Position numbers and translations under genes: made by a program
Shown: in pieces, positions 58,400 through 64,000 of the stretch
Layout of the letters: each line of letters opens with the position of its first letter
Position numbering within the stretch: position 1 is the first letter of the stretch
Assembly: GCA_021155855.1 (NCBI GenBank)
Contig: JAJNAZ010000002.1
Location: forward strand, 1-64,000
Direction of reading: 5' to 3'
DNA from: Solirubrobacterales bacterium
GTDB taxonomy: Bacteria > Actinomycetota > Thermoleophilia > Solirubrobacterales > 70-9
DNA length: 64,000 bases
The notes under the pieces: model-generated
Told to the model about the DNA's origin: nothing
Databases searched by the model: none
What the model saw: only the letters and a program-made list of their open reading frames with translations

Positions 58400-59065
58400 G
58401 TGCCGTCAAAGGAGTCCGGCGGCTCGGACGCGCATCGCGGCGAGCCGGGAGCACGAGGCTTGCCGACCACCGACGACGAGATCCAGGAGAAGTACCTCGA
58501 GCGGGCGATCCGCGAGCTCAACCAGCTCACGCATCGCCTCCAGGAGTGCTCTCACTGCCCGCGGGGCAACCTGATGCCGGTGCTCGGTTCCGGCCACCCG
58601 CAGGCCGACATCTTCCTGCTCAAGTACGCGCCCACGGCGGCCGAGGTCGAGGAGGGAGTCGCCTTCTACGGCCGCTCGGGCAACGCGCTGATGAAGAGCT
58701 TCAAGCGGCTTGGCATCGACCCGCTCGCCGTCTACGGGACGCTGTGCGTGAAGTGCCCGGTATCGGAGCCGAGCCTGGCCGCGGGCGAGTGCGTGGAGCG
58801 GGTGGTGGAGGAGATCGCGATCGTGCAGCCGCGCTGCATCGTGGTCATGGGCGAGCGTACGCTTGAGACGCTGAATGAGCTGGGTGTGCCGCTGGCGCGC
58901 GAGCTGGAGCCGGCGCTCGGCGAGATCCAGCAGCTGACGCCGACCATCGACGCCCTGCACGTACCGGACATCGACGACTCGCTCGACGCGGAGGGCGCCA
59001 AGCGGGAGTTCTGGTCCGCGTTCCGCGCGCTCGGCGACTGGTACGCCGAGCTCCCGCCCTACTAG
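58400..59065 (+). CDS. Uracil-DNA glycosylase superfamily protein with altered active-site motifs
   Basis: 221 aa from GTG 58400, which has AGGAGGG 6 nt upstream; ATG 58367 (TGATG overlap with the previous gene) is the alternative. The fold signals are those of family 4/5 UDGs with Fe-S cysteines (CSHCPRG near the start, CVKCPVSEP, AGECVERVVEEIAIVQPRCIVVMG). However, motif A, normally GExPG, reads LKYAPTAAEVEEG, and the C-terminal HPS motif is replaced by HVPDIDDSLDAEG. Uracil excision is therefore doubtful. It could be a structural or RNA/DNA-binding relative. It ends convergently, overlapping the next gene by 4 nt. Confidence 0.75.
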   Translation: MPSKESGGSDAHRGEPGARGLPTTDDEIQEKYLERAIRELNQLTHRLQECSHCPRGNLMPVLGSGHPQADIFLLKYAPTAAEVEEGVAFYGRSGNALMKSFKRLGIDPLAVYGTLCVKCPVSEPSLAAGECVERVVEEIAIVQPRCIVVMGERTLETLNELGVPLARELEPALGEIQQLTPTIDALHVPDIDDSLDAEGAKREFWSAFRALGDWYAELPPY

Positions 59066-59250
59066 ACCTCGGGCTCCAGTTCCTCGGAGGCCTCGACGGC
59101 CGGCGCCTCCTCGGAGGCGCAGACGCTGCAGAGGACCGGGCTGGCGCCGCTTTCGAGGGCGAGGCTCTTCTCGGCCTCGGTCAGCGTCGCGCCACAGTTC
59201 TCACAACGCGCCGGCAGGCTTTCAATCGAACGCTCCTCGAGGTCGGGCAC
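59062..59250 (-). CDS. Small zinc-ribbon-like protein
   Basis: 62 aa from GTG 59250, chosen because TAGGGT lies 7 nt upstream (leaderless); the track starts 8 codons earlier at ATG 59274. Two CxxC pairs (ARCENCGATLTEAEK and VLCSVCASEE) could bind one zinc. The C-terminal ~17 residues are acidic (EAPAVEASEELEPEV). Unknown function, possibly a nucleic-acid-associated small protein. Confidence 0.7.
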   Translation of the reverse strand: MPDLEERSIESLPARCENCGATLTEAEKSLALESGASPVLCSVCASEEAPAVEASEELEPEV

Positions 59251-59257
59251 GGGCTTC

Positions 59258-59263
59258 ACCCTA
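59258..59263 (-). promoter_or_regulatory. Candidate -10 hexamer for the zinc-ribbon gene (leaderless)
   Basis: TAGGGT on the minus strand, 7 nt before GTG 59250. It supports starting the protein at PDLEERSIESL rather than at the upstream ATG pair. Confidence 0.45.
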
Positions 59264-59270
59264 GCGCGCA

Positions 59271-59531
59271 TCACGGCAGGCGCGCGAAGCGGGCGGACAG
59301 CCCCGCCTCGTCGATCGCCTCGTGCACGGTCGCCTCGAGCGCCCCCGCTGTCCCTCGTTGAGCCCGGAACTCGATCGAGGTCGTCAGCGGCAGTCCCAAC
59401 GGTCCGTGCTCGGGCGAGTCCGTGATCTCGTAGGTGAGGTCGCTGCGCCCGCCGATGATCGCCTGGAGCAGCTCGTCGAGGTGACGGCGATCGGAGGCGT
59501 AGGTGAGCTTGACCGCGTACTTCACCGGCAC
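59271..59531 (-). CDS. Small conserved hypothetical protein
   Basis: 86 aa, GTG start 7 nt after TAGGCT. The sequence (VKYAVKLTYASDRRHLDELLQAIIGG ... PLTTSIEFRAQRGTAGALEATVHEAIDEAG) suggests a single alpha/beta ACT- or ferredoxin-like fold with a beta-alpha-beta start. No family recognised. It lies just upstream of, and in the same direction as, the zinc-ribbon protein, and the two may share a transcript although both have hexamers of their own. Confidence 0.65.
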   Translation of the reverse strand: MPVKYAVKLTYASDRRHLDELLQAIIGGRSDLTYEITDSPEHGPLGLPLTTSIEFRAQRGTAGALEATVHEAIDEAGLSARFARLP

Positions 59532-59538
59532 GACACCC

Positions 59539-59544
59539 AGCCTA
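59539..59544 (-). promoter_or_regulatory. Candidate -10 hexamer for the 86-aa protein (leaderless)
   Basis: TAGGCT on the minus strand, 7 nt before GTG 59531; no Shine-Dalgarno sequence between. Confidence 0.5.
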
Positions 59545-59556
59545 GAATGGTGTCGG

Positions 59557-59796
59557 TCAGGGCTTCGGCGTGACCACGAGGCCGACCCGTCCGGCGCGCG
59601 GTCGGCGCTCCAGACGCATGACCCGGCGCCCCGGCTCGGAGACGACGCTGGCGCCGGTGACGTCGACGGCGTAGCCGTGCGAAAACTGGATCCGCGGCAA
59701 AAGACCTCGGTGGTGATCGAGCGGGGGCTTTGGTGCGGCGGCGGCGGGAGCGGCGGTGAGGAGGGTGGCGAAGCAGAGGGCGAGGACGCGCCTCAC
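59557..59796 (-). CDS. Small secreted protein
   Basis: 79 aa from GTG 59796, overlapping the LLM oxidoreductase stop by 4 nt (GTGA); the ORF track hides it in a longer shadow frame. A clear Sec signal peptide (RRVLALCFATLLTAAPAAAAP) precedes a short mature region ending in LERRPRAGRVGLVVTPKP. The mature part is about 57 residues with no Cys. Function unknown. Translational coupling to the upstream oxidoreductase makes it likely to be real. Confidence 0.65.
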   Translation of the reverse strand: MRRVLALCFATLLTAAPAAAAPKPPLDHHRGLLPRIQFSHGYAVDVTGASVVSEPGRRVMRLERRPRAGRVGLVVTPKP

Positions 59797-60584
59797 GCCG
59801 ACGCGGCCTCGGCCAGCGTCGTCATCGCCTCGACGTTGGCGCTCGCGAGGCCGCGGACGACGATCACGTCCAGCGCCTCGTAGGCGGCGAGCTCGCGCTG
59901 CGCCTCGGCCCCGTCGGCGGCGGCGATACCGACGGTGCCGTGCGGCTCGTCGAGGCGGTCGAAGTGGTTTCGGTAGCCGTCGTGCAGGTCGCGGTAGAAG
60001 GTCTCCTCCTTGGCCAGACGCGTGGCCGCGTCCGGGCCGATCGTGGTGCGCACGTAGCCGAACACCGGCGGCGGCTCGCGGGAAACGTCCCCCGCGCCCG
60101 ACTCGACGGTGAGGCGCGACGATGCCGCGAACTCGGGCGTCATCCAGTTGAAGAAGGCGCCGTCGTAGGAGGACCCGGCGAGGCGGCACATCTTCGGGCC
60201 CATCGCCGCGAGCAGCAGACGAACGTCCGGCAGTGCCGTCCGTAGGTCCTCCAGCGCCTGCGTCATCGTCGTCAGCGGCCGTTCCGAGAACCCGGCTCCG
60301 ACGCCGAGCCACAGCCGGTCGGGGTCGAGCCCGAGGCGATCGATGTGGCCTTCGATCTCGGCCGGGGAGTGGCGGTCGAGCGCCATCACCGCGACCCCGA
60401 GCTCGAGCTCGGGCGCGGCCTCCGCGAACACTGCCAGCGTCTCCAGCCCGAGCGCGCCGGGATGGTCGTTGGACCACAGCGAGTCGTAGCCGAGCTCGGC
60501 GCACCGCGCCGCCAGGGGCGCCGCCACCTCGGGATCGAGCCCCGCCGCGACCCCGAATCCCCGCTGCCTGCCGCTCGACGCCAC
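59793..60584 (-). CDS. LLM-class (F420-dependent-type) oxidoreductase
   Basis: 263 aa, GTG start. Luciferase-like monooxygenase fold: GFGVAAGLDPEVAAPLAARCAELGYDSLWSNDH, then LELGVAVMALDRHSPAEIEGHI and LWLGVGAGFSERPL, typical of actinobacterial F420-dependent LLM enzymes. It is shorter than most (about 290-340 aa). Cofactor (F420 or FMN) and substrate are unknown. It starts 4 nt after the RlmD-like gene stop and is followed by the overlapping secreted protein. Confidence 0.82.
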   Translation of the reverse strand: MASSGRQRGFGVAAGLDPEVAAPLAARCAELGYDSLWSNDHPGALGLETLAVFAEAAPELELGVAVMALDRHSPAEIEGHIDRLGLDPDRLWLGVGAGFSERPLTTMTQALEDLRTALPDVRLLLAAMGPKMCRLAGSSYDGAFFNWMTPEFAASSRLTVESGAGDVSREPPPVFGYVRTTIGPDAATRLAKEETFYRDLHDGYRNHFDRLDEPHGTVGIAAADGAEAQRELAAYEALDVIVVRGLASANVEAMTTLAEAASA

Positions 60585-60588
60585 CCGC

Positions 60589-61938
60589 CTAGTTCTCCAG
60601 CAACGCCACGCACTCCACGTGCGGCGTGTGCGGAAACATGTCGACCGGCTTCACGCGCCGCAGGGTATAACCCGCTTCGACCATCTGGGCTGCGTCGGGG
60701 GCGAGCGTGGTCGGGTTGCACGAGACGTAGACGACCCGCGGCGCATCGCACTCGAGCAGGCGGCGGACGACCTTCGACGAGAGCCCCGCGCGCGGCGGGT
60801 CGACGACGACCACGTCGGGGGCCCCCGCCCGCTCGAGCAACGGCCGGATCCCGAGGCGGGCGTCGGCGCCGACGAAGCGAGCATTTGCGATCCCGTTCGC
60901 CTCCCCGTTGTGCTCGGCGTCGGCGATCGCCTCGGCGACGCTCTCCAGGCCCCAGACCTCGCCCGCGCTGCCCGCCAGCGAGAGCCCGATCGCGCCGATG
61001 CCGCAGAAGAGGTCGAAGAGCCGCTCTCGCCCGCGGAGGCCGGCGAGCTCGCCGGCGATCGCGTACAGGCGCTCCGCCATCTCGGTGTTGGTCTGCAGGA
61101 AGGCGGTGTGGGAGACGCGAAAGCGCAGGCCGGCGAGCTCCTCGTGCAAGTGCTCGGCGCCGAGCACGCCGGTGGGTCCGTCGGTGCCCCCGCCGGGTCC
61201 GTCGATCACCGTGTGCAGGTCAACGGGGGGCCGCGGGAACTCGGCCGGGGAGGTGACCAGCCGGGTCTGAAGCTCCCCGGTGCGCCGGCCCTCCCGTACG
61301 ACCAGGTTACGAAGCACCCCGGCCTGGGCGCGGCGGTCGTAGGCGGGGATCGCCTCCCGACGCGCCCAGTCCCGGACCTGGTTCCGGGCTCTGTTGTTTC
61401 GCTGCGAGGCGAGCAGGCAGTCCTCGACCTCGACGACGTCCGCCCAGTTGCCGCGACGATGGAAGCCGAGCGCCAGGTCGGACTCGCCGGCGCCGGCGCC
61501 GAACGAGTACTCGAGCTTGTTGCGGTAGCGCCACTGCTCGACCGCGGGCTCGATCGGCTCGAGCTCGAAGCCGTCGAGCCGGCCGATGCGGCGCAGCGCG
61601 TCGTCGACCTGCGCCGCCTTCTCGGCGAGCTGGCGCTCGTAGGCCATGCCCTGCCAGGGCGCGCCCGGGCACGGCTCACCGTCGTGCAGGCAGTGGTCGG
61701 CGACCCGCTCGGAGCTCGGTCGCAGCAGCTCCACCGTCTTCGCCTCGCCGTAGGTTCGCTTGGAGCGGGTGAGCCGCGCACGGACGCGGTCACCGGGAAG
61801 GGCGCCGGCGACGAAGACGACGTACCCGTCGGCGCGCGCCACCCCGCGCCCACCCTGGGCGAGCGAGTCGATCTCGAGCTCGAGCTCGGTGCCCTGCCGG
61901 GGGCGCTGGGCACGCACGGTCGGGGGCGCATCGGTCAC
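60589..61938 (-). CDS. rlmD: 23S rRNA (uracil-5-)-methyltransferase, RlmD/RumA-like
   Basis: 449 aa. N-terminal TRAM domain (ELEIDSLAQGGRGVARADGYVVFVAGALPGDRV). Central region with RYRNKLEYSFGAG. SAM domain with FDLFCGIGAIGLSLAGSAGEVWGLE and the DPPRAGLSSKVV loop. The catalytic Cys is in VVYVSCNPTTLAPD. The usual 4Fe-4S motif CGGC is altered: CLHDGEPCPGAPWQG keeps only part of the cysteine pattern, so the cluster may be absent. It methylates U5 in rRNA or tRNA; RlmD, RlmC and TrmA cannot be told apart safely here. Confidence 0.87.
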   Translation of the reverse strand: MTDAPPTVRAQRPRQGTELELEIDSLAQGGRGVARADGYVVFVAGALPGDRVRARLTRSKRTYGEAKTVELLRPSSERVADHCLHDGEPCPGAPWQGMAYERQLAEKAAQVDDALRRIGRLDGFELEPIEPAVEQWRYRNKLEYSFGAGAGESDLALGFHRRGNWADVVEVEDCLLASQRNNRARNQVRDWARREAIPAYDRRAQAGVLRNLVVREGRRTGELQTRLVTSPAEFPRPPVDLHTVIDGPGGGTDGPTGVLGAEHLHEELAGLRFRVSHTAFLQTNTEMAERLYAIAGELAGLRGRERLFDLFCGIGAIGLSLAGSAGEVWGLESVAEAIADAEHNGEANGIANARFVGADARLGIRPLLERAGAPDVVVVDPPRAGLSSKVVRRLLECDAPRVVYVSCNPTTLAPDAAQMVEAGYTLRRVKPVDMFPHTPHVECVALLEN

Positions 61939-61957
61939 GCCCCAATGCTTAGCAGCG

Positions 61958-62665
61958 CTACTTCTCCAAGCGCTTCTCGATGTCGTCGAGGATCCCCTTG
62001 CGCGCCTTGCTGCGCCTCTCCTGGGTTCGCACCTTGCGCAGGTCGGCCTTGGTCAGGTCTTTGAGCCGCGCCCGGACCTGGCCGGCCGTGAGCTGGTCAT
62101 AGCCGGTGATCGGCGCTCCGGGCGCGCCGGCCCGGCGCCGGAGCCTGTCGGCCTCGGCCAGCGGCCGGTCGGCGGCGTCACGGACACCTCGGCCGACGCG
62201 GCCGGCGGCGCGCGTTGCCTGGCGACGCGCCGGCGCGGCGCGGGTCTCGACCTCCTTGCGCGCCTGCTCGAGCAGCTTCTCGAGATCGCGCATCAGGTCG
62301 TCGGTCGCCTTGCGTCCGTGACTGACCAGGTTGGAGACGAGCTTGTTGGCGTCACCGCGCGTCATCCTGCCATGCTCGACCGCGTCGTCGACGGTCTCCT
62401 GCAGCCGCTCCCGCGAAAGGGTCAGGTTCGACTCCAGCGCGCCGCGGCTGCGCTCGAGCGCGTCGCGGAACGCCTGCACGCTCTTGTCCGAGCGACCGGC
62501 CGCGGGCGCGCGTCTGGTGGACTTGCGACCACGCGCGGTCGAGGGGCGCTTGCGAGTGGACCCGCTTCGTGCTGCGGACGTTGAGCCCGCGGCCGTTGAC
62601 CGTCCGGTCTTCGAGCCTTTGGACTTGGAACCTTCGGACCTGGAGCCTCCGGACCTGGTCGCCAT
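61958..62665 (-). CDS. Basic histone-H1/phasin-like protein
   Basis: 235 aa, ATG preceded by AGGAGG. Residues 1-60 are a low-complexity Ser/Thr/Lys/Arg/Gly tail with repeated SxGSxSK patterns, like bacterial H1-like proteins. The middle (about 62-150) is a helical, phasin-like region (ALESNLTLSRERLQETVDDAVEHGRMTRGDANKL). The C-terminus ITGYDQLTAGQVRARLKDLTKADLRKVRTQERRSKARKGILDDIE is a small helical module often found in actinobacterial nucleoid- or granule-associated proteins. DNA binding through the tail and oligomerisation through the helices are likely inferences. Confidence 0.78.
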   Translation of the reverse strand: MATRSGGSRSEGSKSKGSKTGRSTAAGSTSAARSGSTRKRPSTARGRKSTRRAPAAGRSDKSVQAFRDALERSRGALESNLTLSRERLQETVDDAVEHGRMTRGDANKLVSNLVSHGRKATDDLMRDLEKLLEQARKEVETRAAPARRQATRAAGRVGRGVRDAADRPLAEADRLRRRAGAPGAPITGYDQLTAGQVRARLKDLTKADLRKVRTQERRSKARKGILDDIEKRLEK

Positions 62666-62749
62666 CTCTTCCTCCTACTCGGTCGGGTTGACTCGGACTA
62701 TCTCATCCCGCGGCCGGACGCGGCACCGTACGCTCGGGCGATCGGCGGC

Positions 62750-63568
62750 TCATGCGAACGTCGCCTCGACCGGCGCGTGGTCGGAGAGTCGCACCGCGAG
62801 GCCGCCGACCCGGACCTCGCGGCGGTCAGGCGGCCAGGGTGCCGGTTCGGCGACGATCTCGAGGCCCCGGACGAGCAGATGGTCGAGCGCACGGGCAGCC
62901 GTTGGTTGGTGAAGCCCGAACCGGTTGGCCAGCGTCTCGTAGATTGCGGTATCGCGGGGGCGAAGGTTGAGATCGCCGCCGAAGAGAAGCGGCGCCGCGC
63001 CGGCCCACTCGACCGCCCGCTCCGCAGCCCTCACCACCTCCTGCTCGGCTGCCTCGCGCAGCGTCCGCCCGGCGCTCGCGTGCAGGTTGGCGATGCAGAG
63101 CTCGCGCTCGGGGTCGAGCGCCAGCCGACTCAAGGCCATCACCCGGCGCTCGGGTCGCCGGCCGGGCCGCAGCTCGAGCTGGCGGCACTCCCTCAGCCGC
63201 CCGCGGCGGATCAGGGTCAGGTTCGAGCCGCCCTCGTTCGAGGCGACCAGATCGGGGTTGATGCGGGCCGCGAGCGCGCGCAGGGCGGCGAGCGAGTTGC
63301 GGGAGGTGAGCGCTCGGTGCGGCTGCGCCGCGCACGCGCGCGCGAGCGGCGCCGACCACCGCGGCGGGCACTCTTGGAGCAGGGCCACGTCCCAGCGAGC
63401 GGCCGAGAGCACGGTCGCGAACTCGTCGAAGAGATCGCGGTTGACCTGCAGGTGGGTGGTGTTGCGCTCGCTGCCGCACAGCAGCCGCGACCGGGTCGTG
63501 AACAGCGTCGGGTCGGGTGGGAAATCGCGGCCGTGGAACAAATTCCAGGTCAGGGCTCGGAGCTCCAT
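62750..63568 (-). CDS. Endonuclease/exonuclease/phosphatase family protein
   Basis: 272 aa, intracellular. The DNase-I-like motifs appear in order: TWNLFHGRDF (about 8), VALLQECPPRW (about 61), IANLHAS (about 158), FGGDLNLRP (about 195), LDHLLVRG (about 228) and the final LSDHAPVEATF. These are the metal-binding and catalytic residues of the EEP fold. The substrate (DNA, inositol phosphate or lipid head group) is unknown. Divergent from argF with a 10-nt gap. Confidence 0.88.
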   Translation of the reverse strand: MELRALTWNLFHGRDFPPDPTLFTTRSRLLCGSERNTTHLQVNRDLFDEFATVLSAARWDVALLQECPPRWSAPLARACAAQPHRALTSRNSLAALRALAARINPDLVASNEGGSNLTLIRRGRLRECRQLELRPGRRPERRVMALSRLALDPERELCIANLHASAGRTLREAAEQEVVRAAERAVEWAGAAPLLFGGDLNLRPRDTAIYETLANRFGLHQPTAARALDHLLVRGLEIVAEPAPWPPDRREVRVGGLAVRLSDHAPVEATFA

Positions 63569-63574
63569 GGCACG

Positions 63575-63580
63575 TAGAAT
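63575..63580 (+). promoter_or_regulatory. Candidate -10 hexamer for argF
   Basis: TAGAAT, five of six matches to TATAAT. It ends 7 nt before an in-frame TTG at 63588 and itself contains the ATG at 63579. If the transcript is leaderless, TTG 63588 would be the start. Confidence 0.45.
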
Positions 63581-64000
63581 GCCGCGCTTGAACGGCCCGC
63601 CGAGTCACCTTCTCACCGGCGAGGAGCTCACCGCCGAACAACTCACCGCGTTGCTCGAGCGCGCCGCGGAGCTGAAGGCGGGCCGGGGAGAGGGGGTCGG
63701 AGCGCGGTCGCTGGCCGGTCGAACGGTGGCGCTCCTGTTCGAGCGGCCGTCGACGCGCACCCGGATTTCGTTTCAGGTCGGTGTGGCGGAGCTCGGCGGG
63801 CATCCGCTGACGCTGCGTGCGGACGAGCTGCAGCTCGGCCGCGGCGAGTCGATCGCCGACACCGCCAGGGTGCTGTCGCGCTACCTGCACGCGATCGTGA
63901 TCCGCGCCGGCTCTCACGCAACGGTCGCAGAGCTCGCCGCCGCCGCCGAGGTGCCGGTGGTCAACGCGCTGACCCCGGTTCATCATCCCTGCCAGGCGCT
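63579..64000 (+). CDS. argF: Ornithine carbamoyltransferase, 5' part, cut by window edge
   Basis: About 140 codons are inside the window. The carbamoyl-phosphate-binding motif FERPSTRTRISFQVGVAELGG is at about residue 50, and HPCQAL, the next conserved block, lies at the very edge of the window. The N-terminus HLLTGEELTAEQLTALLERA is typical. The enzyme makes citrulline in arginine synthesis. ATG 63579 or TTG 63588 may start it; no RBS supports either. The same motifs occur in related transcarbamoylases, but the SxRTR/HPCQ context fits ornithine. Confidence 0.9.
   Translation, partial: MPRLNGPPSHLLTGEELTAEQLTALLERAAELKAGRGEGVGARSLAGRTVALLFERPSTRTRISFQVGVAELGGHPLTLRADELQLGRGESIADTARVLSRYLHAIVIRAGSHATVAELAAAAEVPVVNALTPVHHPCQA

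Overview
The window is very GC-rich, densely coded DNA from an actinobacterium. The gene order dnaK-grpE-dnaJ-hspR, the Ino1 plus phosphatidylinositol-type CDP-alcohol transferase pair, a DUF1918 protein, an F420-type LLM oxidoreductase and many apparently leaderless genes point to Actinomycetota. The class Thermoleophilia (Solirubrobacterales/Gaiellales-like) is my best guess, but that is inference. It reads as a core chromosomal region: no phage, transposase, CRISPR array or replication origin was seen. One tRNA gene, tRNA-Lys(TTT), is present.

Layout. (1) 1-4439, minus: pyruvate/2-oxoacid dehydrogenase operon (lpd, a DsbA-like isomerase, E1 alpha, E1 beta, start of E2). (2) 4470-8348: thiamine locus, with a membrane protein and an NTF2-like/ThiE fusion on minus, and a TPP riboswitch followed by thiO-thiS-thiG on plus. 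(3) 8394-16160: a PhoD-like phosphatase, then a sulfur block made of a metallo-beta-lactamase/double-rhodanese protein, a sulfate ABC importer (cysP-T-W-A) and an Rrf2 regulator. (4) 16209-39657: tRNA-Lys, a PhzF protein, then the complete de novo purine set on the minus strand (purD, E, B, C, S, Q, L, F, N, H). That set is interrupted by recQ, by a broken DM13 membrane protein, by an unknown secreted protein on plus, and by an unusual cassette of five sulfotransferases and two related glycosyltransferases that overlaps purQ. (5) 39768-49903: a membrane protein, a third member of the glycosyltransferase family, clpB, a serine-hydrolase-like secreted protein, the dnaK operon and a membrane-anchored cytochrome c. 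(6) 50043-56192: a methyltransferase, a decayed GDPD gene, endonuclease III divergent from an alpha/beta hydrolase, and an inositol-lipid operon (PAP2-type, CDP-alcohol transferase, Ino1). (7) 56415-64000: a glycosyltransferase-PHP fusion, a UDG-fold protein with degenerate motifs, small proteins, an LLM oxidoreductase, an RlmD-like methyltransferase, a basic phasin/histone-like protein, an EEP-family nuclease and the start of argF.

How the parts connect. The sulfate importer, the sulfur-handling rhodanese protein and an Rrf2 regulator without cluster cysteines look like one sulfur regulon. Its product could feed PAPS to the sulfotransferase cassette, which together with the glycosyltransferases probably makes a sulfated surface glycan or glycolipid. 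That cassette, physically welded into the purine operon, is the strongest candidate here for an undescribed system. A second genome-level signal is that many starts lie 6-9 nt after a TAnnnT hexamer, which indicates leaderless transcripts; this was used to choose several start codons.
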